Of a DNA stretch of 64,000 bases, positions 17,985 through 26,811 are shown piece after piece (the first letter of the stretch is position 1; each line of letters opens with the position of its first letter). A program made the position numbers and the translations under genes. The notes below the pieces were generated by a model. The model ran no database searches. It saw only the letters and a list, made by a program, of their open reading frames with translations, and was not told the origin of the DNA. The stretch comes from Petroclostridium xylanilyticum (GTDB lineage: Bacteria > Bacillota > Clostridia > SK-Y3), in the NCBI RefSeq assembly GCF_002252565.1, contig NZ_NPML01000003.1, forward strand, positions 1 to 64,000, read 5' to 3'.

Positions 17985-18545
17985 TTACCTCATTTTATAT
18001 TTAGTGTAAATTTTATCTGTAATATCATTTCCCTGTTTATCAATGAGGATTATTTTATCAAGCATCATATTCATTGAATCATCTGTAATCATCTTGTGGT
18101 ATATAAAATATTCATCTTCAACAGGAATTGAAAAAGTATAATTATTATTCTCTAAAACAAGGTCTATTCGTTTAATTTTTTTATTATAGTTTCTTCCAAT
18201 AATTGTTAGGTATCTAGCTTTATTAGTTTTTAATATTCTTCTTCTAATAAAATTTGTTCCGTATCCAGTGCTAAGGATTTTATATTTTCCGTTAATTCCT
18301 CTTATAAATTCAGCTTCACCTATATTGTTATTCAATTCAAAAACTACAAGTTTTTTATTGTCTATATCAGTAACTTTGTGTATGTTTATTAGACCATTAA
18401 TATTTTTTGTACTCAAAAATCCTTCAATACTTTCTTCTATACTCTGTATATTTGACGTAACAGTGAACTCTTTTGTTATAATAACGCTTATCAATGAAAA
18501 TATTATAAAGAAACCAATTATAAGATGATAAGCCGATTTTTTCAA
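17985..18545 (-). CDS. Membrane-anchored protein of unknown function
   Basis: A 186-residue product with one N-terminal hydrophobic segment (about 5-25, AYHLIIGFFIIFSLISVII) followed by a soluble, probably extracellular, part rich in Asn, Ile and Lys. No lipobox or catalytic motif is visible. The ATG at 18545 lies behind AAAAGGAGTGAGATAGTT. It is convergent with the truncated gene upstream and is one of the few intact frames in this repeat-rich stretch. I do not recognise a family; the layout resembles clostridial exported proteins of unknown role. Confidence 0.6.
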   Translation of the reverse strand: MKKSAYHLIIGFFIIFSLISVIITKEFTVTSNIQSIEESIEGFLSTKNINGLINIHKVTDIDNKKLVVFELNNNIGEAEFIRGINGKYKILSTGYGTNFIRRRILKTNKARYLTIIGRNYNKKIKRIDLVLENNNYTFSIPVEDEYFIYHKMITDDSMNMMLDKIILIDKQGNDITDKIYTKYKMR

Positions 18546-18918
18546 ACTATCTCACTCCTTTTAATAATAAGTCTATTATATATGACTATAACAAAAAGGA
18601 AAATGTTACATTTTTTAAAGATTTTATTATTCTCTTAAATTTGTATGCAAATAAATAGTCTTATAACTCAAATACTGTTATATAGCACTGCTGACCCACT
18701 TGATATCAAGTGGGAAGTTATTGCTACAAGCGGTTTTGAAGGATTGATATATATTTTCCCATAATTTATTTACTCAAACTTCGCACCTATAAATGTGCTA
18801 TCGAATCTTGAAAATTCAACACTTTAAGACAATTATATATAACAAAATCCTCATAATTGTGGTATGATGTAATTGCTAAATAACAACATAAATTTCACAA
18901 CTAGGAGGACTTGCTACT
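18546..18918. other. Non-coding stretch with a 20-bp perfect palindrome
   Basis: No gene is seen. CCCACTTGATATCAAGTGGG (18695-18714) is a perfect loopless palindrome, possibly a regulator site. The rest is AT-rich and probably holds promoters for the genes at 18545 (minus) and 18919 (plus). Confidence 0.5.
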
Positions 18919-19131
18919 ATGAACAATATACCACAAACCAATGAAAATGAAAAGCAAATTATGCATTCCGTTTGTGTCAAGTACAAGTTTGGGAGGATGA
19001 CAGTGGATGACAGGGGACGGTTCTGTGTCACCTTCGTAATTATCTGTATTATAGAGCCTAAATATAAGCATTATATTACGAATGATTCATATATTTATTA
19101 TTATTTAGAAGAGGATAAAAAATTAGATTAA
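18919..19131 (+). pseudogene. 3'-truncated small gene running into repeat copy B
   Basis: ATG at 18919 follows TAGGAGGACTTGCTACT, a good ribosome site. About 28 codons of original sequence (MNNIPQTNENEKQIMHSV, KYKFGRM) then run into TGACAGTGGATGACAGGGG repeat ends, and the frame stays open to 19131 through repeat DNA. The front is a bona fide gene start whose remainder is missing. The tail (KYKHYITNDSYIYYYLEEDK) is also found in the other repeat copy at 11100-11160, so it belongs to the repeat block. The function is unknown. Confidence 0.5.
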
Positions 19132-20353
19132 TAAAAGGAATAGGTAAACGTAAAAGACCTATTCCTTTTATTGTGATTCCATATGCAAGTTGCAAAAAAA
19201 AGGGGGGATCATCTAGTTCCTCTTAATGATAGAAATTTTATCATATTATTTAGTGTTAATTATTTCAGATATCGTTTTAAACTGATCTTTTAATGCCCGA
19301 TATAGATTTCCATATACTTGATAATATTTATTATAGATTGATACGTTTTCTGCAATTGGCGATTGGGTGTTAACTCTCTTTATTGCTGCTTCACAAGCTT
19401 CGGGTACGCTGGAATAAATACCTGCTCCTACACCGGCCAGCAGGGCTACACCAAGTGCCGGGCCTTCGCTGGAATTTATGGTTACGATGTCGGCGTTAAA
19501 CATGTCTGCCTGCATCTGTTTCCAGAGTTTGCTCTTTCCGCCGCCGCCGGAAGCTCTGACTTCATTTACCTCTATACCCATTCCTTTGATAATTTCCATA
19601 CAGTCCTTCAAGCTGTAGCTAACACCTTCCATAACTGCCCGTAACATGTCTCTGCGGGTATGGCGGGCTGATAAACCGAAGAATACACCTTTAGCATCAG
19701 GGTCAAGATGTGGTGTCCTTTCACCCATCAGGTAGGGGAGATACAGCAGTCCATCACAGCCGGGTTTTACCTTATCCGCTTGTTGGTCCATGAGATAGTA
19801 TGGATCTACTTCCATTAATTCTGCGGTTTCCTTTTCCGGCATGCAGAAATTATCTCTAAACCATTTAAGGGATAAGCCTGCACCCTGGGTAACGCCCATT
19901 ACATGCCAGGTATTTGGTACAGCATGACAGAAAGTATGCACCCTGCCATAAGGATCAATGGTTACTTTATCGGTATAAGCAAATACAACGCCTGATGTTC
20001 CAATGGTGGAAGAAACAATGCCAGGTTTGACGATACCATTGCCAACAGCCCCGGCAGCCTGATCGCCACCACCGCCGACAACCGGAGTGCCCTCGGCTAA
20101 ACCTGTCAGTTTTGCAGCTCTGGAAGATACTCTACCGCTTACTTCTTGTGATTCGTATACTTCAGGAAGTAAAACTTTGTCGATTCCCAACCTGGTTAAT
20201 ACTTCATCGCTCCATTTTCTTTCTGCTACGTTCAAGAACTGCATTCCGCTGGCATCAGAAACTTCTGTTGCAAATTCTCCGGTAAGCATAAAACGTATAT
20301 AATCTTTAGGAAGCAGGATTTTTGTCGCTTTTTCATACAATTCAGGCTCATGA
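19008..20353. repeat. 1346-bp direct repeat, copy B (uninterrupted)
   Basis: It matches 11042-14482 minus the intron, with identical length. It begins TGACAGGGGACGGTTCTG, includes a terminator, and extends into the intact xylB gene as far as CATGA at 20353. This copy defines the empty intron target site at 19171/19172. Confidence 0.95.
19133..19171. terminator. Terminator between converging units
   Basis: AAAAGGAATAGGT (19133-19145) pairs with ACCTATTCCTTTT (19157-19169). The near-symmetry suits both the plus-strand fragment and the xylB operon end. Confidence 0.75.
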
Positions 20354-20781
20354 TTTTTAACCCACATTACTTTGGAAGCAGTAAAACCGGTTAAGGCAGG
20401 GTTGGCAGTAATTTCTATGAGTTTTTCTTTTCCAACTAATTCTGTAATTTGTTCACATTCCTTGCCTGTCCGCTGGTCACACCATATAATGGATGGCCTT
20501 AAAACATTATGATCCTTATCCAGTAAAACAAGACCGTGCATTTGTCCGGATAAGCCTATACCCTTAATATCTTCAGCTTTGACCCCGCTCTTATGGATAA
20601 CTGCTTGAATAGTACTGACAGTTGCATTCCACCAATCTTCCGGGTTTTGTTCTGCCCATCCTACATGGGGTTGATATAGGGGATATTCGCCTAATGCACT
20701 GGCTACTGAATTACCCTGGATATCAAATAAGACTGTTTTAGTACCTGAGGTACCAATATCAATACCAAGTAAATATGCCAT
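19246..20781 (-). CDS. xylB: Xylulokinase
   Basis: A 511-residue FGGY-family kinase that phosphorylates D-xylulose to xylulose 5-phosphate. The N-terminus (LLGIDIGTSGTKTVLFD) is the first phosphate-binding loop. The sugar-binding region includes LSGQMHGLVLLD (about 80). The catalytic aspartate is in VVGGGGDQAAGAVG (about 235). The C-terminal ATP-binding lobe carries EVRASGGGGKSKLWKQMQAD. The ATG at 20781 follows GAGGAGGAAAAAC. It is the last gene of xylA-xylR-xylB. Its 3' two thirds are duplicated at 13375-14482. Confidence 0.97.
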   Translation of the reverse strand: MAYLLGIDIGTSGTKTVLFDIQGNSVASALGEYPLYQPHVGWAEQNPEDWWNATVSTIQAVIHKSGVKAEDIKGIGLSGQMHGLVLLDKDHNVLRPSIIWCDQRTGKECEQITELVGKEKLIEITANPALTGFTASKVMWVKNHEPELYEKATKILLPKDYIRFMLTGEFATEVSDASGMQFLNVAERKWSDEVLTRLGIDKVLLPEVYESQEVSGRVSSRAAKLTGLAEGTPVVGGGGDQAAGAVGNGIVKPGIVSSTIGTSGVVFAYTDKVTIDPYGRVHTFCHAVPNTWHVMGVTQGAGLSLKWFRDNFCMPEKETAELMEVDPYYLMDQQADKVKPGCDGLLYLPYLMGERTPHLDPDAKGVFFGLSARHTRRDMLRAVMEGVSYSLKDCMEIIKGMGIEVNEVRASGGGGKSKLWKQMQADMFNADIVTINSSEGPALGVALLAGVGAGIYSSVPEACEAAIKRVNTQSPIAENVSIYNKYYQVYGNLYRALKDQFKTISEIINTK

Positions 20782-20810
20782 TGTTTTTCCTCCTCTGAAT
20801 ACTAATTCTC

Positions 20811-21989
20811 TTATATAATTTTTTCATTTAAGAAAAATAACTTCTGAAGAGGGAGAAGAGAGGCTCCTAAAATAGATGAATCCTCCTTAAGCTTGGATAG
20901 CAATATTTTTATATCATCCCTGCCGTAGAAGCTATTCTTAATAAATATCTTTTCTTTTAACGGTTCCAACAGCATATCTTCAAACTGGCTGATTTCACCG
21001 CCGATGATTACATAATGAGGATCTAAAACTAAAATAATATTTTGAATGCCAATGGCCAAATAATCTAAATAACTATCCCAGACCTGTTGTGCAAGTATAT
21101 CATGGTTTTGAAGCAGCACAAGAAAATCTTTAAGGCATGTAATCTTATGTTTGGTCCTGTGGTTATAATCTGCCAGTAGAGCCCTGTCGGAAGCGTATAG
21201 CTCCCAGCAGCCATTTTTTCCGCATTTGCATTGTTTACCGCCGGCCACCACAGTCATATGGCCGAATTCACCGGCTCTTTTATTTTTTCCTTTATACAGG
21301 TGGTCCTGAATAACAATACCTGCGCCTATTCCGTGAGTAATAGATACGTAAACCAAATTACGCATCTGTTTTGCAATTCCCAGCGTAAGTTCGGCATATG
21401 CAGCAGCATTTGCTTCATTTTCGATATAGAGAGGGAAGTGGAGTATATCAGAAAACTGTTTAAAATCAATGTTCTTAACCCCAAGATTCGGAGCTATTTC
21501 CAGGACCATTTCTTCTTCATTAACAGTGCCGGGGAGTGAAAAACCAATACCCAGTATCTTTTCCTTCGGGATACTTAATTCAGACATTGCGTTTTCAATA
21601 ATGGAATGGATGTGCATAATAATTTTATGCACATCTTTAAAGCCATCCGTTTCAAAGGATACATCGTATTTGATTTCCGAATCCAGATCTGTAAGTATAA
21701 CTCTAACGCTTTCTAAAGAAAAATCAACACCAAAAGAATATCTGGAATGGGGAAGAAAGCGGACTACTACAGGTTTCCTTCCGCCTGTTGAAACAGCTAC
21801 TCCGGCTTCTTCTACAATGCCTTCTTCAATTAACTCGTTGATATTATTTGTGACAGTAGGAATACTGATTCCTGTTTCCTTTGCGATATCCTGTTTTGTG
21901 AGTTCTCTTTTCTTGTACAAAAGATTCAGAATCTTTTTTTTATTGGCATCCTTTATGGTTTCCTGATCTACAATATTTAGTTTTAACAT
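20811..21989 (-). CDS. xylR: ROK-family xylose regulator
   Basis: A 392-residue ROK repressor. The N-terminal winged helix (about 15-75; LTKQDIAKETGISIPTVTNN) binds DNA. The rest is a sugar-kinase-like fold with the ROK signature (GEFGHMTVVAGG) and the zinc motif CKCGKNGCWE. It is probably the local repressor of the xylose genes, released by xylose (family knowledge plus context). The ATG at 21989 lies behind AAAGGTGAAAAT; an in-frame TTG at 22016 overlaps xylA and is rejected. It lies 16 bp after xylA and 29 bp before xylB. Confidence 0.9.
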   Translation of the reverse strand: MLKLNIVDQETIKDANKKKILNLLYKKRELTKQDIAKETGISIPTVTNNINELIEEGIVEEAGVAVSTGGRKPVVVRFLPHSRYSFGVDFSLESVRVILTDLDSEIKYDVSFETDGFKDVHKIIMHIHSIIENAMSELSIPKEKILGIGFSLPGTVNEEEMVLEIAPNLGVKNIDFKQFSDILHFPLYIENEANAAAYAELTLGIAKQMRNLVYVSITHGIGAGIVIQDHLYKGKNKRAGEFGHMTVVAGGKQCKCGKNGCWELYASDRALLADYNHRTKHKITCLKDFLVLLQNHDILAQQVWDSYLDYLAIGIQNIILVLDPHYVIIGGEISQFEDMLLEPLKEKIFIKNSFYGRDDIKILLSKLKEDSSILGASLLPLQKLFFLNEKII

Positions 21990-22005
21990 ATTTTCACCTT
22001 TATCA

Positions 22006-23325
22006 TTACACCTCAAGAATATATTGATTCAAGATAGTTTCTAACATTTCCTGTCTGCCGGAGGTATTTTTGATCTGGCTATTTTCTAATGCATATTTTT
22101 CTAATTCTTTAAAGCCTACTTTACCTTCTACGATATCTTTACCGATGCCTTCCCTGTAGCTGCTGTATCTTTCTGCAACAAAGTTTTCGAGTTCCTTGCT
22201 TTCAAGTAGTTTGTAAGCAACTTTCAGCCCCCGGGCGAATGCGTCCATACCGGCGATATGGGCGTAGAACAAATCTACAGGCTCAAAAGAAGCTCTTCTT
22301 ACCTTAGAGTCAAAGTTCAGGCCGCCGGAATGCAGTCCGCCGTTCTTTAATATTTCATACATCGCAAGGGTTGTAGTATATATATCGGTAGGGAATTGGT
22401 CAGTATCCCATCCTAACAGCATATCTCCCTGGTTGGCATCAACACTGCCCAACACACCGTTAATTCTTGCAAAATGCAGCTCGTGCTGGAAGGTGTGTCC
22501 GGCAAGAGTTGCGTGGTTTGCCTCAATATTCATCTTGAAGTATTTATCTAAACCATATTTTCTTAAGAAACCTAAAACAGTAGCAACATCAAAATCATAC
22601 TGATGTTTGGTGGGTTCCTTTGGCTTGGGTTCAATTAAAAATTGACCGGTAAATCCGATTTCCTTTGCGTAATCTACCGCCATGTGGAAGAAACGGGCAA
22701 GGTTGTCCAATTCCAGACCCATGTCAGTATTCAGAAGAGTTTCATAGCCTTCACGGCCTCCCCAGAATACGTAGTTTTCTCCACCTAATTCTTTGGTTAC
22801 TTCCATTGCTTTCTTTACCTGCGCTGCGGCATAGGCAAAAACATTAGCATTACATGATGTAGCTGCACCATGTACAAATCTAGGATTGGAGAATAGATTT
22901 GCTGTGCCCCACAGCAATTTTATATTGCTTTGCTGCATCAGCTCTTTTATTAATGAAACAATTTCATCCAGATTTTTATTGGTCTCTGCCAATGTGTTTC
23001 CTTCCGGGGCAATATCTCTGTCATGGAAACAGAAGAAGGGCATACCTAACTTTTCATTAAATTCAAAAGCAGCCCTTACCCTGGCTTTAGCTAATTCCAT
23101 AGCGTTAGATGTATTTTCCCAGGGGCGCAACATGGTTCCTGTTCCAAATGGATCGGATCCAGTACCGGTAAAAGTGTGCCAGAAGGCCATGGAGAAACGT
23201 AAATGTTCCTTCATGGTTTTATCACCGACTACTTCATCGGGGTTGTAGTACTTGAAAGCCAGCGGGTTTTTAGAGTCTTTTCCTTCATACTGGATTTTTG
23301 GAATGTCCTTAAAAAATTCGCGCAT
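22006..23325 (-). CDS. xylA: Xylose isomerase
   Basis: A 439-residue TIM-barrel enzyme that converts D-xylose to D-xylulose using two divalent metals. Family motifs are intact: [12 protein letters not shown] with the catalytic His, [17 protein letters not shown], the metal-binding [27 protein letters not shown] and [17 protein letters not shown]. The length is that of class II enzymes. The ATG at 23325 follows AAGGAGGACAAAAAG; an upstream in-frame ATG at 23376 gives a spurious extension. It is the first gene of the operon, behind a near-consensus promoter at 23372-23400. Confidence 0.97.
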   Translation of the reverse strand: MREFFKDIPKIQYEGKDSKNPLAFKYYNPDEVVGDKTMKEHLRFSMAFWHTFTGTGSDPFGTGTMLRPWENTSNAMELAKARVRAAFEFNEKLGMPFFCFHDRDIAPEGNTLAETNKNLDEIVSLIKELMQQSNIKLLWGTANLFSNPRFVHGAATSCNANVFAYAAAQVKKAMEVTKELGGENYVFWGGREGYETLLNTDMGLELDNLARFFHMAVDYAKEIGFTGQFLIEPKPKEPTKHQYDFDVATVLGFLRKYGLDKYFKMNIEANHATLAGHTFQHELHFARINGVLGSVDANQGDMLLGWDTDQFPTDIYTTTLAMYEILKNGGLHSGGLNFDSKVRRASFEPVDLFYAHIAGMDAFARGLKVAYKLLESKELENFVAERYSSYREGIGKDIVEGKVGFKELEKYALENSQIKNTSGRQEMLETILNQYILEV

Positions 23326-23371
23326 CTTTTTGTCCTCCTTATTTAAACTTATAATTATGTTTGCCAATATC

Positions 23372-23400
23372 ATCATATCATATGTCTAAAACTTTTTCAA
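23372..23400 (-). promoter_or_regulatory. Promoter of the xylA-xylR-xylB operon
   Basis: On the minus strand, -35 TTGAAA (23395-23400) is followed after 17 bp by -10 TATGAT (23372-23377), about 45 bp before the xylA start. Confidence 0.7.
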
Positions 23401-23405
23401 TAGAC

Positions 23406-23442
23406 TTTAAAAAGTGTATTTAAAAAGTGTATTTAAAAAGTT
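23406..23442. repeat. 13-bp tandem repeat upstream of the xylA promoter
   Basis: TTTAAAAAGTGTA is repeated twice, plus a partial third copy, just upstream of the -35 box. It could be a curved or regulator-binding region. Confidence 0.6.
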
Positions 23443-23532
23443 TGCATAATTATTATGAAAATAGTTCAGAGTTTGGAGCTCGGAGAGAGCCGCAAGTTCT
23501 AGGTTTGGTGCTATTTTCAGGGATGCGATTTG

Positions 23533-23600
23533 GGGACGGTTCGAAAACACTGAAAAAGTCCGGTTCAGCAGGAAGAAGGGCTTCGACATGGGGACGGCAG
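23533..23600. repeat. Decayed GGGGACGGTTCG palindrome
   Basis: GGGGACGGTTCGAAAAC ... CTTCGACATGGGGACGG resembles the hairpins at 17211 and 23651, but the right arm is inverted or damaged. It shares CTGAAAAAGT with the 17211 hairpin. Confidence 0.5.
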
Positions 23601-23650
23601 ACTGTGTAAAAACCCCATAAATTGGTTAACATAATTTGAAAAAAATAGGT

Positions 23651-23717
23651 GTGACATGGGGACGGTTCGTCTGTCGAATGCGCTTTTCATGCGACTGAGG
23701 AACCGTCCCCATGTCGA
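23651..23717. repeat. Palindromic GGGGACGGTTC hairpin after uxaA
   Basis: GACATGGGGACGGTTC (23653-23668) pairs perfectly with GAACCGTCCCCATGTC (23700-23715). The inner bases (GTCGAATGCGC/GCGACTGAG) continue the stem. It lies 25 bp past the uxaA stop and may end transcription, but there is no T-run. Confidence 0.8.
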
Positions 23718-23741
23718 TGCCCTGACCAATTGAGTATATTT

Positions 23742-25235
23742 TTACAATATTACGCCATCTTTAAAAATAGATATTTCTCTATAACCGTTTTCTTCATTTC
23801 TTGTCTTAATCTCGCCCGAAGCTACTTTTAAAACAAAGTTAAAAAAGTCTTTCTTAACCGTATTCATATCCTTGCCTTCCAGAAGCTGGCCGGCATTATA
23901 ATCCATCCAATTGCTTTTTCGTTTAAAGAGGTCAGAATTGGTCGCAATCTTGATGGTTGGTACGGGAGCTCCCAAAGGAGTTCCTCTTCCGGTGGTAAAG
24001 AGAATTATATGGGCTCCGGCTGCCATGAGTGCGGTACATGCAATAATGTCATTTCCCGGCCCTTTTAAGAGATTTAATCCGGGAATAGATACTTTTTCAC
24101 CATAGTCCAATACATCTACAACATTTGCTGTACCGCCCTTTTGGGTACAACCCAGAGATTTTTCCTCAAGTGTAGAGATACCGCCTTTTTTATTGCCTGG
24201 AGAAGGATTTTCGTAAATCTCCTGGTTATGCTTAATAAAATATTCTTTAAAATTATTGATAAGGTCTACTGTCTTGTTAAAGATTTCTTTATTGATGCAC
24301 CTATTCATCAGGATGGTTTCTGCGCCAAACATTTCCGGCACTTCGGTTAAGATGGTGGTTCCGCCGTGTCGAATTAACAAATCGGAAAATGCCCCTACCA
24401 GGGGATTGCCGGTAATTCCTGAAAAGCCATCTGAGCCGCCGCATTTAAGACCCACTATAAGTTTGGAAGTAGGGCATTCCTGCCGCTTAAAGGTCTGGGC
24501 GTATTCTACCAGTTCTCCGATAAGCTTTAAACCTGTTTCAATTTCATCTTCTACTTCCTGGGTTACAAGAAATTTAACTCTTTTGTCATTATATTCACCC
24601 AGTACCTTTTTAAATTCAGGAATATTATTATTCTCGCATCCTAAACCCAGCACCAGCACTCCTGCAGCATTAGGGTGTTTTACCATATCTGCCAGGATCT
24701 TTTGGGTAGTTAAATGGTCATCGCCCAACTGGGAACACCCGAAAGGGTGTGGAAAAGAGAATATACCATCCGTTTTGCCGGCAAATACTTTGTTTGCTTC
24801 CCTTGACAGCAATTCAGCAGTCTTATTTACACATCCTACTGTATTTACTATCCATATTTCATTTCTAACGCCGACATCGCCATTTTCTCTCACATATCCC
24901 ATGAAACTGTTATTGAAATGAGTATTATCCTGATTTAGTTCAGGAGTATAGGAGTACTCCAGCAAACCCTTTAAATTGGTTTTTATATTATGTGTGTGAA
25001 TATATTCTCCGGCAGCAATGGCCTGGGTAGCGTGGCCAATAGGGAACCCGTATTTTATAATATTCTCACCTTCGGAAATATCCTGGAAGGCAATTTTATG
25101 TCCTTTGTCAATATCTTCTTTAGCTGTAATCTGGAAATCACCTAAAACAACAACTTCCCCTTGTTTAATATCCTCCAGTGCAACAGCGACATTGTCCTTT
25201 TCGTGAATTTTGATTAATTTATCGCTTTTAATCAT
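23742..25235 (-). CDS. uxaA: Altronate dehydratase
   Basis: A 497-residue enzyme that dehydrates D-altronate to 2-keto-3-deoxygluconate. The N-terminal SAF domain (about 1-90; DNVAVALEDIKQGEVVVLGD) is followed by the larger UxaA domain with conserved blocks NTVGCVNKTAE, LKCGGSDGFSGITGNP, and a late TTGRGTPLGAPVPTIK. The ATG at 25235 overlaps the uxaB stop in an ATGA arrangement, so the two are translationally coupled. It ends 25 bp before a GGGGACGGTTC palindrome. Confidence 0.95.
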   Translation of the reverse strand: MIKSDKLIKIHEKDNVAVALEDIKQGEVVVLGDFQITAKEDIDKGHKIAFQDISEGENIIKYGFPIGHATQAIAAGEYIHTHNIKTNLKGLLEYSYTPELNQDNTHFNNSFMGYVRENGDVGVRNEIWIVNTVGCVNKTAELLSREANKVFAGKTDGIFSFPHPFGCSQLGDDHLTTQKILADMVKHPNAAGVLVLGLGCENNNIPEFKKVLGEYNDKRVKFLVTQEVEDEIETGLKLIGELVEYAQTFKRQECPTSKLIVGLKCGGSDGFSGITGNPLVGAFSDLLIRHGGTTILTEVPEMFGAETILMNRCINKEIFNKTVDLINNFKEYFIKHNQEIYENPSPGNKKGGISTLEEKSLGCTQKGGTANVVDVLDYGEKVSIPGLNLLKGPGNDIIACTALMAAGAHIILFTTGRGTPLGAPVPTIKIATNSDLFKRKSNWMDYNAGQLLEGKDMNTVKKDFFNFVLKVASGEIKTRNEENGYREISIFKDGVIL

Positions 25236-26764
25236 AAATCTCCCTCACTAATTACTTCCTTTATCGCTTCCTTTATCCCTTTCGTCAGGATGCTATATAA
25301 ATAGTTGGTTACCGCAGCGGTAAATCCTTGAATATTGTCCAAATCAGTTCCCCACATGTCTGTTTTAGCGAGAACGGCTTTTACTAATTTTTTAGTACCT
25401 TCTTTACTGCCGTCAAATTCAGACCAGAGGGTTTTAAACATTTCAAGAACAGGCATATCATCGCTGATTTTATATTCATTTCCCGGCCGGCTGCCAATTA
25501 ATGCGTTATCCCTTATTTCAGTCCCTTTATAGAAAGCTAAAAGTGCAGCTAATGAGAAGGTGAGAACCTTTGGTAATTCGCCTTTTCTGTTCACATATTC
25601 CAATATTGAAGGAAGCACTCTTGTTTTAAATTTTGAAGTTGAGTTCAATGATATACTTAATAGGTAGTGCTTGATAAAAGGATTTGCAAATCTTTCAGAA
25701 ACAGCAGCTGCAAATTCTTCAAGTTCACTTTTTGGCAAATCCAAAGTAGGAATAATTTCTTCAAAAATTCCTTTGTTCATATATTTGCTGATAACTTCGT
25801 CATCCATACATTCTTTAACAGTATCTTTACCATAAAGATAAGCAGGCAAAACTGTCATGGTATGTGCTCCATTAAGAATTCGCACTTTTCTTGTCCTGTA
25901 TGGAGTCATGTCAGCAGTCCATATTACATTTAGGCCGACTTTTGTAAATGGAAGCTCTTCTGCTAATTTTTTATCACCTTCGATAACCCACAAGTGGAAA
26001 ATCTCGGCAGTGTCCAGAAGATCATCCTGGTATCCCAATTCTTCTGTTAGTTTTTGAACCTCATCTCTCGGATATCCGGTTACAATTCTATCTACTAAAG
26101 TATTTAAAAAATAGTTTGCATCTTCCAGCCAGTTAATGAATTCATTTCCTAAATTCCATTCATTTGATAATTGAATTACGATTTTCTTTAGATTATCCCC
26201 GTTTCGGTCTATTAATTCACAAGGAATAATGATTAACCCTTTAGCGATGTCGCCATTAAAAGCTTTAAATCTCTTATATAGAAATACGGTCAATTTAGCC
26301 GGGAAAGAGGCAGGTGGCTTATCGTCAAATTTATCATCGGCATTATATGCAATTCCTGCTTCAGTTGTATTGGAAATAATGACTCTTAATTCAGGATTTT
26401 CTGCACATTTTAAATATTCTTCAAATTGCGTATAAGGATTAATTCCTCTGCTAATAGAAGATATGATTTCCTTGTCTTCTACAACCTTTCCATTTTGAAT
26501 GCCTCTTAAGAATAATGTGTAAAGGCCGTCCTGCCGGTTAAGCATATCAACCAAGCCATGCTGAATAGGCTGTACAACGGCTACTTTTCCATTAAATAAA
26601 TTATTTTTATTAAGTTGATGAAACATCCAATCAACAAAACCCCTTAAAAAGTTGCCTTCACCAAATTGTAAAACTTTTTCCGGCAAATTTTCATTAGGAC
26701 TAACCTTTAAATCCTCAGGAAAATTAAAAGCACTTTTTAACAGTTGATTATTTAACTTTTCCAT
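25232..26764 (-). CDS. uxaB: Tagaturonate reductase
   Basis: A 510-residue member of the mannitol dehydrogenase family that reduces tagaturonate to altronate with NADH. The N-terminal Rossmann entry (LQFGEGNFLRGFVDWMF, about 32-48) and the catalytic-domain pattern VRILNGAHTMTVLPAYL support this. It is slightly longer than the ~480 residues usual for UxaB. The ATG at 26764 follows GGAGGTACGCTTA. It lies 47 bp after the LacI-type regulator and overlaps uxaA by 4 bp, so the three probably form one transcript. A fructuronate-reducing role cannot be ruled out from sequence alone. Confidence 0.9.
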   Translation of the reverse strand: MEKLNNQLLKSAFNFPEDLKVSPNENLPEKVLQFGEGNFLRGFVDWMFHQLNKNNLFNGKVAVVQPIQHGLVDMLNRQDGLYTLFLRGIQNGKVVEDKEIISSISRGINPYTQFEEYLKCAENPELRVIISNTTEAGIAYNADDKFDDKPPASFPAKLTVFLYKRFKAFNGDIAKGLIIIPCELIDRNGDNLKKIVIQLSNEWNLGNEFINWLEDANYFLNTLVDRIVTGYPRDEVQKLTEELGYQDDLLDTAEIFHLWVIEGDKKLAEELPFTKVGLNVIWTADMTPYRTRKVRILNGAHTMTVLPAYLYGKDTVKECMDDEVISKYMNKGIFEEIIPTLDLPKSELEEFAAAVSERFANPFIKHYLLSISLNSTSKFKTRVLPSILEYVNRKGELPKVLTFSLAALLAFYKGTEIRDNALIGSRPGNEYKISDDMPVLEMFKTLWSEFDGSKEGTKKLVKAVLAKTDMWGTDLDNIQGFTAAVTNYLYSILTKGIKEAIKEVISEGDL

Positions 26765-26811
26765 AAGCGTACCTCCATAAAGTTATTTTAGTTAGACAAT
26801 TGTCAATTCAT

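Noticed and set aside
19363-20302. Plus-strand reading frames opposite xylB (also at 13492-14431)
   Set aside because: They are the antisense of the xylulokinase in a frame kept open by its codon use.
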